Positions 1 to 7,580 are shown, counted from the stretch's first letter. The stretch: DNA of 20,690 nt from an uncultured Haemophilus sp. (GCF_905207935.1 NZ_CAJLNI010000020.1:1-20690); one strand, 5' to 3'. Notes: a model not told the origin generated them from the letters alone. Program-made: numbers and translations.

Positions 1-1
1 C

Positions 2-466
2 GCAAGTTGGAAGGAAGTACAAGACAATACAGAATGGGGGGTGTTGTTCCTCTTTGGTGGCGGATTAACGTTAAGTTCTGTGCTTACCCATTCTGGTGCA
101 AGCAAAATCATGGCGGATGGTATCGTCTTCATCATTGAAGGCGGGCACTACTATGTGATGGCATTAATTGTTGCCGCCTTTATTGTCTGCTTAACTGAGT
201 TTACCTCAAACACAGCAAGTGCTGCTTTACTGGTTCCAATCTTTATTTCTATTGCAAATGCCCTGAATATGCCACCACTTGGTTTTGCGATGATTATTGG
301 CCTAGGAGCATCTTGTGCCTTTATGATGCCAGTTGGTACCCCACCGAATGCGATTGTGTACTCGACAGGTTTTGTGAAACAATCCGAAATGATCCGCGTG
401 GGTAAATTTATTGATTTAACCTGTATGCTAATTATCGGGACAATTGCTTATCTCTTCTGGATGTAA
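2..466 (+). CDS. SLC13/DASS family sodium-coupled anion symporter, C-terminal part (5' end outside window)
   Basis: The reading frame is open from base 2, so this is the last ~154 residues of a longer inner-membrane protein; the GTG at 41 is internal and not the start. Visible family marks are a W-G-V-L-F-L-F-G-G-G helix, an E-F-T-SNT-A stretch (SNT motifs bind sodium and the carboxylate substrate in DASS carriers) and the segment FMMPVGTPPNAIVYSTGF, which matches the SLC13 signature near the C terminus. The protein ends in a final hydrophobic helix. Family members import dicarboxylates, tricarboxylates or sulfate with sodium; the substrate cannot be told from this half. A strong hairpin terminator follows, so it is not co-transcribed with the purine permease downstream. 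Family assignment is secure, substrate is not. Confidence 0.9.
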   Translation, partial: ASWKEVQDNTEWGVLFLFGGGLTLSSVLTHSGASKIMADGIVFIIEGGHYYVMALIVAAFIVCLTEFTSNTASAALLVPIFISIANALNMPPLGFAMIIGLGASCAFMMPVGTPPNAIVYSTGFVKQSEMIRVGKFIDLTCMLIIGTIAYLFWM

Positions 467-481
467 CCTTTAAAACCTAAT

Positions 482-524
482 AAGTGTGGTTAAAAACAAG
501 ATGATTTTTAACCGCACTTTTTTA
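482..524 (+). terminator. Rho-independent terminator after the DASS transporter, built from uptake-sequence halves
   Basis: A 15-base stem pairs 482-496 with 505-519 (one G-T wobble) around an 8-base loop and is followed by TTTTTATTTTA. The right arm contains an exact ACCGCACTT and the left arm the one-mismatch partner AAGTGTGGT, so the hairpin is a facing pair of uptake sequences used as a terminator. Confidence 0.85.
511..519 (-). repeat. DNA uptake signal sequence (USS), exact 9-mer
   Basis: ACCGCACTT on the plus strand, in the right arm of the terminator at 482-524. Confidence 0.9.
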
Positions 525-532
525 TTTTATTT

Positions 533-548
533 ACGCAAACGTTTGCCT
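533..548. promoter_or_regulatory. PurR operator upstream of the NCS2 permease
   Basis: The 16-mer ACGCAAACGTTTGCCT holds a perfect 12-base palindrome, GCAAACGTTTGC (535-546), and matches the E. coli PurR consensus (ACGCAAACGTTTNCNT type) at almost every position. It overlaps the predicted -35 region of the permease promoter, so a purine-bound PurR would block RNA polymerase. This supports a purine rather than uracil substrate for the downstream permease. Confidence 0.8.
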
Positions 549-570
549 AAAATCAAAATTAACGTATAAT
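543..570 (+). promoter_or_regulatory. Sigma-70 promoter of the NCS2 permease
   Basis: A perfect -10 TATAAT lies at 565-570. The best -35 is TTGCCT at 543-548 with a 16-base spacer, inside the PurR palindrome. Transcription should start near 577, giving a leader of about 24 bases with an AGGGA ribosome site at 590-594. Confidence 0.7.
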
Positions 571-600
571 TCGCACAATTTTTTTACTTAGGGAAACCAA

Positions 601-1911
601 ATGAATAACAACCTGCTTTATACGGTGGAAGACAAACCACCTTTCGGATTGAGTTTACTCCTTGCCGCACAACATTTACTTGCCGCACTAGGGGGAATTA
701 TTGCCGTACCATTGGTCATTGGTAACGTATTAAAATTACCGACCGAAGATACCATTACGTTAGTTAATGCGGCACTTTTAATTTCCGGCGTAGTGACCGT
801 TATCCAATGTAAAGGCTTGGGGCCTATTGGTATTCGTTTACCAAGTGTGATGGGGACCAGTTTTACTTTCGTTGCTGCTGCACTTGCCATTGGTTTCAGT
901 GAATATGGCATCGCCGGTATATTAGGTTCTTCTCTCATTGGTTCCTTAGTGATGATTATCGGCAGTTTCTTCATGCCATATATTCGTAAATTGTTCCCAC
1001 CACTTGTGACGGGAACTGTCGTTATGATGATTGGCTTAAGCCTGATTCCAGTTGCCGTTGACTGGTTTGCAGGTGGTCAACGTGGTGATGCGAATTATGC
1101 GACGCCAGAAAATTTAATGATGGCAAGCTTTGTCTTAGTGATCGTGGTCGCTCTCGTGCAATGGGGTAAAGGGATTTTCTCTGCGGCTGCGATCGTTATT
1201 GGGATGATGACTGGTTATATCGTTTGTTTAGCCATGGGCTGGGTAAGCTTTGAAGGTGTGAAACAAGCACAAACTTTCGCGATTCCACAACCACTACACT
1301 TTGGCTTAGCCTTCCCAATTTCAGGTATTATCGGCATGTCCATTGCGTATTTAGTCACGATCGTTGAATCAAGCGGTAACTTCTTAGCGCTGGGCAATGC
1401 GACTCAAACAGAAATCACTGGTAAACATTTACGCGGTGGCGTTTTAGCCGATGGTTTAGGATCTGCCTTAGCCGCCATTATGTCCACTACACCATTCTCT
1501 TCATTCTCACAAAATATCGGCGTGATTTCCTTAACTGGTGTAGCAAGCCGCCACGTAGTAGCATTAACAGGTGTACTTCTTGCTTTAGCGGGTTTATTCC
1601 CTGTATTCGGTGCATTAATTGTTTCAATTCCATTGCCTGTATTAGGCGGTGCAGGCTTAATGATGTTCGCGATGATTATCGCCGCGGGTATCCAAATGTT
1701 GGATAAAGTGGCACGTAGCAAACGCAATGGTTTAATTATCGCGATTTCAATTGGCTGTGGCTTAGCCGTGACGACTCGTCCAGAATTGCTTGATAAATTA
1801 CCGCACTTTTTCAAAGAAGTGCTTGGTTCAGGCATTACCGTAGGCTCATTACTTGCCTTAATTCTTAACCTAGTGCTTCCAGAAGATAAAGTGGAAGAAA
1901 CAAAAGAATAA
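601..1911 (+). CDS. NCS2 family nucleobase permease, probably xanthine/urate-type purine uptake
   Basis: A 436-residue inner-membrane protein of the nucleobase-ascorbate transporter (NCS2, COG2233) family, usual length, with about 12-14 hydrophobic segments. Family marks include QHLLA (H24, conserved in NCS2 helix 1), G-T-SF near 85-88, the FPPLVTG block (132-138), the substrate-site VESSGN with E256, and the signature SQNIGVISLTGVASR starting at S303 (Q304, N305). These resemble E. coli UacT and XanQ more than UraA. Proton-coupled import of xanthine, urate or another purine is therefore the best guess. A PurR operator at the promoter agrees with a role in purine salvage. The start is set by AGGGA seven bases upstream. 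It stands alone between two terminators. Exact substrate is not decided by sequence reading. Confidence 0.88.
   Translation: MNNNLLYTVEDKPPFGLSLLLAAQHLLAALGGIIAVPLVIGNVLKLPTEDTITLVNAALLISGVVTVIQCKGLGPIGIRLPSVMGTSFTFVAAALAIGFSEYGIAGILGSSLIGSLVMIIGSFFMPYIRKLFPPLVTGTVVMMIGLSLIPVAVDWFAGGQRGDANYATPENLMMASFVLVIVVALVQWGKGIFSAAAIVIGMMTGYIVCLAMGWVSFEGVKQAQTFAIPQPLHFGLAFPISGIIGMSIAYLVTIVESSGNFLALGNATQTEITGKHLRGGVLADGLGSALAAIMSTTPFSSFSQNIGVISLTGVASRHVVALTGVLLALAGLFPVFGALIVSIPLPVLGGAGLMMFAMIIAAGIQMLDKVARSKRNGLIIAISIGCGLAVTTRPELLDKLPHFFKEVLGSGITVGSLLALILNLVLPEDKVEETKE
1800..1808 (-). repeat. DNA uptake signal sequence (USS), exact 9-mer
   Basis: ACCGCACTT within the 3' part of the NCS2 permease gene. Confidence 0.9.
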
Positions 1912-1926
1912 AAATAGATAGCGAAT

Positions 1927-1958
1927 AAGGGCAGATTAACACTGCCCTTTTCTTTTCC
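1927..1958 (+). terminator. Rho-independent terminator after the NCS2 permease
   Basis: An 8-base perfect stem (AAGGGCAG at 1927-1934 with CTGCCCTT at 1942-1949), a 7-base loop and a following TTCTTTTCC tract, 16 bases after the permease stop codon. Confidence 0.8.
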
Positions 1959-1979
1959 TGTAAAACATTTCTAAAACTG

Positions 1980-1988
1980 ACCGCACTT
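1980..1988 (-). repeat. DNA uptake signal sequence (USS), exact 9-mer
   Basis: ACCGCACTT between the NCS2 terminator and the cnoX start. Confidence 0.9.
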
Positions 1989-2030
1989 TGTTAAAATCAG
2001 GCATCATTTTCCATTTATGAAGGAATAAAA

Positions 2031-2888
2031 ATGGCAGATTTACCTTTCTTCGTTGAGCTCAACGAACAAAATCTTACTGAAATGTTGCAACGTTCTGTTG
2101 AAACACCACTTGTCATTAACTTTTATGCACCAAGCCATAAAGAATCAGCTGATTTTGCAAAAGTCTTACAACGTGTTGCAGAACAGCACAAAGGACAATT
2201 TATCCTCGGCTTAGTGAATTGTGAAACAGAGCAAATGATTGCTGCACAATTTCGTATTCAAGCGTTACCAACGACCTATCTTTTCAAAGAGGCTCAAGCA
2301 ATAGATGCCTTCCCAGGCGCATTAGATGAAGCCAGCTTATTGCAACGTTTGAGTGCCATTTTGCCAAAAGAAGAAGATTTAAAATTCCAAAAAGCCTTGG
2401 ATTTTTTACAAGTGGAAGATTACAACTCCGCCCTTCCATTACTGAAAGAAGCTTGGGAGCTTTCAGATAAGAAAAACAGCGATGTCGCGTTACTTTATGC
2501 AGAGACTTACATTGCAATGAAGAAAACGGAGCCTGCGGCAGATATTTTAGCGCAAATTCCGATTCAGGATCGCGATAGCCGTTGGCATGGATTACAAGCG
2601 CAGATTGAGCTTTTAATTAAAGCCGCTGATACGCCAGAAATTCAACAACTACAAGCGGATTATGCGAAAAATCCAACGCCTGAAATTGCGTTGAAATTGG
2701 CAGTTCAGCTACATCAAGCTAATCGAAACGAAGAAGCATTGGACTTATTATTTAGCATTCTTAAACAAGATCTTTCTGCGGAAAATGGTGAAGTGAAACA
2801 ACAGTTTTTATCTATTTTATCAGCCATTGGCAATGCGGATCCTATCACCAATAAATATCGCCGATTGCTGTATTCATTGCTTTACTAA
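2031..2888 (+). CDS. cnoX: CnoX/YbbN-type chaperedoxin: thioredoxin domain plus TPR-like helical domain
   Basis: A 285-residue cytosolic protein, same length and layout as E. coli CnoX (YbbN). Residues ~1-112 are a thioredoxin fold ending in IQALPTTYLFKEAQAIDAFPG; residues ~115-285 are helical repeats. In E. coli CnoX is a holdase that protects proteins from chlorine oxidants and aggregation and hands them to GroEL/ES and DnaK. The position of the thioredoxin CXXC here reads S-H-K-E (residues 35-38), so there is no redox dithiol. The only cysteine in the whole protein is C64 in VNCETEQM, which aligns with E. coli C63, reported to form mixed disulfides with clients. It sits directly upstream of trxB, on the same strand, separated by a gap with a likely trxB promoter. 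The ribosome site AAGGAA precedes the ATG. Confidence 0.9.
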   Translation: MADLPFFVELNEQNLTEMLQRSVETPLVINFYAPSHKESADFAKVLQRVAEQHKGQFILGLVNCETEQMIAAQFRIQALPTTYLFKEAQAIDAFPGALDEASLLQRLSAILPKEEDLKFQKALDFLQVEDYNSALPLLKEAWELSDKKNSDVALLYAETYIAMKKTEPAADILAQIPIQDRDSRWHGLQAQIELLIKAADTPEIQQLQADYAKNPTPEIALKLAVQLHQANRNEEALDLLFSILKQDLSAENGEVKQQFLSILSAIGNADPITNKYRRLLYSLLY

Positions 2889-2898
2889 TACGATCAAC

Positions 2899-2927
2899 TA
2901 TTTTTTTATGCATGAAGGCTTTATAAT
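2899..2927 (+). promoter_or_regulatory. Probable trxB promoter
   Basis: A perfect TATAAT lies at 2922-2927, with a poor T-rich -35 (TATTTT at 2899-2904) at 17 bases. Start of transcription would be near 2934, leaving a leader of about 44 bases before the trxB ATG. The weak -35 makes this a moderate call. Confidence 0.5.
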
Positions 2928-2977
2928 GAACGAATTCCAAAAGCCTCATGCTTTATTTTATAAACAAAGGATTCTTT

Positions 2978-3931
2978 ATGTCAGACGTTAAACACAGCAA
3001 ATTATTAATTTTAGGTTCAGGCCCTGCAGGTTATACCGCGGCTATTTATGCCGCACGCGCAAACTTAAAACCTGTTTTAGTGACCGGTCTTCAACAAGGC
3101 GGGCAACTTACTACCACAGATGAAATTGAAAACTGGCCGGGTGATTTTGAAATGACCACTGGTCCAGGTTTAATGCAACGTATGTTGCAACACGCTGAAA
3201 AATTTGAAACGGAAATCGTGTTTGATCATATCAACAAAGTCGATTTATCTTCTCGCCCGTTCAAACTTTATGGCGATATGCAAACCTTCACATGTGATGC
3301 ATTAATCATCGCAACAGGGGCATCAGCACGTTATATCGGATTAGAATCTGAAACCGCTTATAAAGGCCGTGGCGTTTCAGCTTGCGCAACCTGTGATGGT
3401 TTTTTCTATCGCAATAAACCGGTTGCCGTTGTCGGTGGCGGAAATACCGCCGTTGAAGAAGCACTTTACTTGGCTAATATTGCGTCTGAAGTACATTTAA
3501 TTCACCGTCGCGATAGTTTCCGTGCAGAAAAAATCTTAATCGATCGCTTATACAAAAAAGTCGAAGAAGGCAAAATCGTGCTTCATACTGACCGCACTTT
3601 GAATGAAGTGTTAGGCGATAACATGGGCGTAACTGGTGTACGTTTAGAAAACGTAAAAACTGGCGAAAAAGAAGATGTGAAATTAGACGGTTTATTTATT
3701 GCCATCGGTCATGCGCCAAATACTGAAATCTTCCAAGGTCAGCTTGAACTTAACAACGGTTATATCGTCGTTAAATCTGGTCTTGAAGGCAATGCAACAG
3801 CGACCTCCGTAGAAGGTGTGTTTGCTGCAGGTGATGTGATGGATCACAACTATCGCCAAGCTATTACTTCAGCGGGTACAGGCTGTATGGCTGCATTAGA
3901 TGCTGAACGTTATTTAGATGCACAAGAATAA
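2978..3931 (+). CDS. trxB: Thioredoxin reductase
   Basis: A 317-residue flavoenzyme that uses NADPH to reduce thioredoxin in the cytosol. Visible are the FAD-binding GSGPAG (13-18), the redox-active CATC (C136, C139), the NADPH-binding GGGNTAVEEA (153-162), the HRRDSFRA phosphate-binding loop (176-183) and the C-terminal FAD contact GVFAAGDV. An in-frame ATG at 2948 would add ten residues; the ATG at 2978 is preferred because it follows an AAAGG ribosome site and because family members begin a few residues before the K-L-L-I-L-G-SGPAG strand. It lies between cnoX and cydDC, as in H. influenzae, so a set of thiol-handling genes is grouped here. A terminator follows. Confidence 0.97.
   Translation: MSDVKHSKLLILGSGPAGYTAAIYAARANLKPVLVTGLQQGGQLTTTDEIENWPGDFEMTTGPGLMQRMLQHAEKFETEIVFDHINKVDLSSRPFKLYGDMQTFTCDALIIATGASARYIGLESETAYKGRGVSACATCDGFFYRNKPVAVVGGGNTAVEEALYLANIASEVHLIHRRDSFRAEKILIDRLYKKVEEGKIVLHTDRTLNEVLGDNMGVTGVRLENVKTGEKEDVKLDGLFIAIGHAPNTEIFQGQLELNNGYIVVKSGLEGNATATSVEGVFAAGDVMDHNYRQAITSAGTGCMAALDAERYLDAQE
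3591..3599 (-). repeat. DNA uptake signal sequence (USS), exact 9-mer
   Basis: ACCGCACTT inside trxB; it is read there as part of codons for T-D-R-T-L. Confidence 0.9.
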
Positions 3932-3951
3932 GTGCGCTAAATTCTCATGTA

Positions 3952-3990
3952 AGGTGCGTAAAACAAGGTTTCACGCACCTATTATTTTTC
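3952..3990 (+). terminator. Rho-independent terminator after trxB
   Basis: AGGTGCGT (3952-3959) pairs with ACGCACCT (3973-3980) around a 13-base loop, followed by ATTATTTTTC. It separates trxB from cydD, so cydDC probably has its own promoter in 3981-4040, where I could not find a convincing one. Confidence 0.7.
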
Positions 3991-4026
3991 AAAGGTAGAT
4001 TTTTTAATCCTCCAGCCAACCCATCC

Positions 4027-4038
4027 TATCCTAGGATA
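4027..4038. repeat. Perfect 12-base palindrome at the cydD translation start region
   Basis: TATCCTAGGATA is its own reverse complement and contains the likely cydD Shine-Dalgarno AGGA (4034-4037), eleven bases before the ATG. It could be an operator or could hide the ribosome site by pairing between transcripts. No known regulator is recognised. Confidence 0.5.
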
Positions 4039-4048
4039 AACAAAAACA

Positions 4049-5809
4049 ATGGATAAACTTCGCCAAAAATACTTACAAAAATGGCTTCGTGCGCAACAAC
4101 AACCAGTTAAAAAATTAATGCGCACCAATGTTGCCCTTGCCACACTTTCTTCCTTAATTCTTGTGGCTCAAACCTATTTTCTTGCGACATTGCTCGACAA
4201 GCTCATTATGCAAAATGTCGATCGCACTGAGCTGGTTCCATATTTTATTGCATTAATCATTACTTTTGCTTTGCGTGCGGTCATTTTATGGCTACGCGAA
4301 AAAATTGGCTTTAAAGCAGGTCGATTACTACGTAACCATATGCGCCAAAAGATCTTAGACAAAATCCATCAAGTTGGTCCCGCAACCATCAATAACAAAC
4401 CCGCCGGAAGCTGGGCAAGTATCATGCTTGAACAAGTGGAAAATCTGCATAACTTCTATGCGCGTTTCTTACCACAGCAAAGTTTATCGGCTATTGTACC
4501 AATGGTGATTTTAATTGCCGTATTCCCGCTAAACTGGGCTGCAGGACTGATTTTGATGGTCACTGCACCGCTTGTACCAATTTTTATGATTCTAGTTGGG
4601 ATTGCAGCAGCAGACAGCAGCCAAAAAAATATGGCTACCCTTTCTCGCTTAAGTGCTCAATTCTTGGATCGCTTACGCGGTTTAGAAACCTTGCGTCTTT
4701 TCAACCGCACTTCAGAACAAACACAACATATTGAAAACACAACAGAAGACTTCCGTGAAACGACCATGACAGTACTTAAAATGGCGTTTCTCTCTTCTGC
4801 GGTATTAGAGTTTTTCACCTCTATTTCCATTGCTTTAATGGCGGTGTATTTTGGTTTTAGCTATTTAGGCCAAGTCGAATTTGGTACTTATGGCACCACA
4901 CTAACCTTATTTACCGGCTTTTTCTGCTTAATTCTAGCGCCAGAGTTTTATCAACCATTGCGTGATCTCGGTACTTACTATCACGATCGTGCAGCCGGTA
5001 TTGGTGCTGCTGATGCCATTGTCGATTTCTTAGAAGCGGATTATTTAATTGCACATCAAGGCAATGAACAAATTCCAGCACAAAGTGCGGTCGAAATTCA
5101 GGCTGAAAATTTAGTGGCGCTTTCTCCACAAGGTCAACCATTAACGAAGCCTCTTTCATTCCATATTCCGAAAGAAAGCCATATTGCACTTGTCGGTCAA
5201 AGTGGTGCAGGAAAAACCTCTTTAATCAATGTATTACTCGGTTTCTTGCCTTATGAAGGCCGCTTAAAAATTAACGGTGTTGAACTGAATCAAAGCCGTT
5301 TAAGCGACTGGCGTAAACAAATTGCGTGGGTAGGTCAAAATCCATTACTGCTACAAGGCAGCATCAAAGAAAATCTACTTCTAGGTGATATTCAAGCTAC
5401 TGATAAGCAAATTGAGCAAGCCTTGATTTCTGCTCAAGCGAAAGAGTTTACCGATAAATTAGGCTTGGATAGCGAAATTAAAGATGGCGGCATTGGTGTA
5501 TCTGTAGGCCAAGCTCAACGCTTAGCTATCGCTCGCGCTTTACTACGCAAAGGCAAGTTATTATTACTCGATGAGCCAACAGCTAGCCTCGATGCTCAGT
5601 CCGAAAATCTGGTACTTGCTGCCCTTGCAAAAATGAGCCATAACCAAACGACCCTAATGATCACACACCGTATTGAAGATCTAAAACAATGTGACAATAT
5701 TTTTGTGATGCAAGAAGGTGAAATTGTTCAACAAGGGCATTTCAACCAATTAAAAGATCAAGGCTTCTTTGCCGAATTATTGGCTCAACGAAAAGAGGAT
5801 ATTCAATAA
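4049..5809 (+). CDS. cydD: CydD subunit of the heterodimeric ABC exporter of cysteine/glutathione
   Basis: A 586-residue half-transporter (E. coli CydD is 588). Residues ~1-325 form six membrane helices; the ATPase domain carries Walker A GQSGAGKTS (383-391), signature VSVGQ (484-488, the S-V-G-Q form typical of CydD rather than LSGGQ) and Walker B LLLLDE (504-509). With CydC it exports reduced glutathione and cysteine to the periplasm, which is required for assembly of cytochrome bd and c-type cytochromes. The stop codon overlaps the cydC start by one base (TAATG), so the two are translationally coupled. Two exact uptake sequences lie within the gene. Confidence 0.95.
   Translation: MDKLRQKYLQKWLRAQQQPVKKLMRTNVALATLSSLILVAQTYFLATLLDKLIMQNVDRTELVPYFIALIITFALRAVILWLREKIGFKAGRLLRNHMRQKILDKIHQVGPATINNKPAGSWASIMLEQVENLHNFYARFLPQQSLSAIVPMVILIAVFPLNWAAGLILMVTAPLVPIFMILVGIAAADSSQKNMATLSRLSAQFLDRLRGLETLRLFNRTSEQTQHIENTTEDFRETTMTVLKMAFLSSAVLEFFTSISIALMAVYFGFSYLGQVEFGTYGTTLTLFTGFFCLILAPEFYQPLRDLGTYYHDRAAGIGAADAIVDFLEADYLIAHQGNEQIPAQSAVEIQAENLVALSPQGQPLTKPLSFHIPKESHIALVGQSGAGKTSLINVLLGFLPYEGRLKINGVELNQSRLSDWRKQIAWVGQNPLLLQGSIKENLLLGDIQATDKQIEQALISAQAKEFTDKLGLDSEIKDGGIGVSVGQAQRLAIARALLRKGKLLLLDEPTASLDAQSENLVLAALAKMSHNQTTLMITHRIEDLKQCDNIFVMQEGEIVQQGHFNQLKDQGFFAELLAQRKEDIQ
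4704..4712 (-). repeat. DNA uptake signal sequence (USS), exact 9-mer
   Basis: ACCGCACTT inside the membrane-domain half of cydD. Confidence 0.9.
5093..5101 (+). repeat. DNA uptake signal sequence (USS), exact 9-mer
   Basis: AAGTGCGGT inside cydD, at the linker between membrane and ATPase domains. Confidence 0.9.
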
Positions 5810-7539
5810 TGCGTGCTTTACTTCCCTTTTTACGTTTATTTAAATTTGCCAAGTTGCCTTTATTTTTAGGCTTGGTTTTAATGATTACAGGCCTTGCATC
5901 CAGTATTGGCTTGCTGACCACATCGGGTTGGTTTTTAGCGGCAACGGCAATTGCGGGTCTTGGCACATTATTTAATTTCTTCTATCCATCTGCTTCTGTG
6001 CGTGGGCTTGCTATTAGCCGCACCCTTTTCCGCTATTTTGAAAAGTTGGTGACACACGATGCGACTTTCCGCATTTTGGCTAAATTACGGGTACAAGTTT
6101 TTGAGAAGATTATTCCCTTAAGCCCAGCAGTGTTAAATCGCTACCGTAACAGCGATTTACTAAATCGTTTAGTATCGGATGTGGATACCCTCGATAGTCT
6201 TTACCTTCGCTTAATTGCGCCATTTATTACGGCTATTTTTGTGATTTTAGCCATGAGCATTGGCTTAAGTTTTGTTAATGCACCTTTAGCCTTAGGTCTA
6301 GGTATGAGCCTGCTTTTATTGGTATTCATCATTCCAACCGTTTTCTACCAACTGGGTAAAAAATTCGGCGACAAACTCGTGCATTCACGTGCACTTTATC
6401 GCACGCAATTCTTAGAATTTATCCAAGCACAAGCGGAATTATTGCTCTTTAATGCCGAAGATAAATTGAAAGATAACATGGCTAAAACTGAAGCTAACTG
6501 GCAAGCAGATCAACAAAAAGAAGCCAATTTAAGCGGATTTTCAACCGCTCTTTCGCTCTTTTTAAATGGTTTAATTATTGCCGCAATGTTGTGGTTTAGC
6601 TCACAAGCGGAGTTTGGTAACGATGAATATCGCATGGCGTTTATTGCGCTCTTCACTTTTGCGGCCTTAGCCTCATTTGAAATCTTAATGCCATTAGGTT
6701 CTGCATTCTTACATATCGGGCAAGTAATCGCATCAGCTGAACGCGTGACAGATATTATCGAGCAGCAACCATTAGTGACCTTTAATGGCAAAGCGGAGTT
6801 CGATCAAAACGCCACAACATTAATTGAAGCCAAAGATCTTTCTTTCACTTATCCTGAACGTCAAAATCGTGCTTTAGAAAATTTGAATTTAACCATTCAA
6901 AAAGGCAAAAAAGTCGCGATTTTAGGTAAAACAGGCAGCGGGAAATCCACGTTATTACAGCTTTTAGTGCGTAATTATGATGCCAATCAAGGAGAATTAT
7001 TCCTTGCTGGAAAACCGATTGCCGATTACGCAGAAGACACATTACGCAGCCAATTCTGCTTTTTAACGCAACGTGTTCATGTATTTAGCGATACACTTCG
7101 TCAAAATCTGCAATTCGCAAGTGCGGTCAATATTTCAGATGAAAAAATGATCAAGGTGTTAAACCAAGTTGGTTTAGGCAAATTGTTGGAACAAGAACAA
7201 GGCTTAGATATTTGGTTAGGTGATGGCGGCCGTCCGCTTTCTGGTGGAGAACAACGTCGTTTAGGCTTAGCGCGTATTTTGCTTAATGATGCGCCAATTT
7301 TATTATTAGATGAGCCAACTGAAGGTTTAGATCGTGAAACTGAACGCAAAATTCTGCGTTTGATTCTTGCCCATGCTGAAAATAAAACCTTAATTATGGT
7401 GACTCACCGCTTAACGGCGATTGAGCAATTTGATGAGCTTTGTATGATTGATGAAGCGAAGCTAATTGAAAAAGGCACTTACGCAGAATTATTGCAATTA
7501 GAAAAAGGGTTCTTCAAACAACTCGTGGAGCGTGTGTAA
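5809..7539 (+). CDS. cydC: CydC subunit of the heterodimeric ABC exporter of cysteine/glutathione
   Basis: A 576-residue half-transporter (E. coli CydC is 573). The N-terminal ~310 residues hold the membrane helices, with LLTTSGWFLAATAIAGLG as a family-typical stretch. The ATPase domain has Walker A GKTGSGKST (373-381), signature LSGGE (477-481) and Walker B ILLLDE (497-502), so this subunit has the canonical signature that CydD lacks. Its ATG shares a base with the cydD stop, which argues for coupled synthesis of the heterodimer. It converges on the ffs RNA gene, whose 3' end is 21 bases after the cydC stop. Confidence 0.95.
   Translation: MRALLPFLRLFKFAKLPLFLGLVLMITGLASSIGLLTTSGWFLAATAIAGLGTLFNFFYPSASVRGLAISRTLFRYFEKLVTHDATFRILAKLRVQVFEKIIPLSPAVLNRYRNSDLLNRLVSDVDTLDSLYLRLIAPFITAIFVILAMSIGLSFVNAPLALGLGMSLLLLVFIIPTVFYQLGKKFGDKLVHSRALYRTQFLEFIQAQAELLLFNAEDKLKDNMAKTEANWQADQQKEANLSGFSTALSLFLNGLIIAAMLWFSSQAEFGNDEYRMAFIALFTFAALASFEILMPLGSAFLHIGQVIASAERVTDIIEQQPLVTFNGKAEFDQNATTLIEAKDLSFTYPERQNRALENLNLTIQKGKKVAILGKTGSGKSTLLQLLVRNYDANQGELFLAGKPIADYAEDTLRSQFCFLTQRVHVFSDTLRQNLQFASAVNISDEKMIKVLNQVGLGKLLEQEQGLDIWLGDGGRPLSGGEQRRLGLARILLNDAPILLLDEPTEGLDRETERKILRLILAHAENKTLIMVTHRLTAIEQFDELCMIDEAKLIEKGTYAELLQLEKGFFKQLVERV
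7119..7127 (+). repeat. DNA uptake signal sequence (USS), exact 9-mer
   Basis: AAGTGCGGT inside cydC, followed by the A/T-rich CAATATTTCAGATGAAAAA typical of the extended signal. Confidence 0.9.
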
Positions 7540-7550
7540 AACAAGGGAGG

Positions 7551-7580
7551 ATAAGTTGGGTGGAAATCTTCCCAGCTTAT
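7551..7580. terminator. Hairpin between cydC and ffs, overlapping the ffs 3' end
   Basis: ATAAGTTGGG (7551-7560) pairs with CCCAGCTTAT (7571-7580) over 10 bases with one G-T wobble and a 10-base loop. It follows cydC closely but has no T tract on the plus strand. On the minus strand it is followed by CCTCCCTTGTTTT, a weak tract. It may end either transcript. It cannot form together with the terminal stem of the SRP RNA. Confidence 0.4.

Noticed and set aside
2649..2657. Actinobacillus-type uptake sequence (ACAAGCGG)
   Set aside because: Several near matches occur (2649, 6423, 6604, 10211 area) but none is the full ACAAGCGGT. They fall in ordinary Q/A codons.
2948..2977. Upstream ATG extending trxB by ten residues
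   Set aside because: No ribosome site before it. The ATG at 2978 follows AAAGG, and family members start close to the FAD-binding strand.
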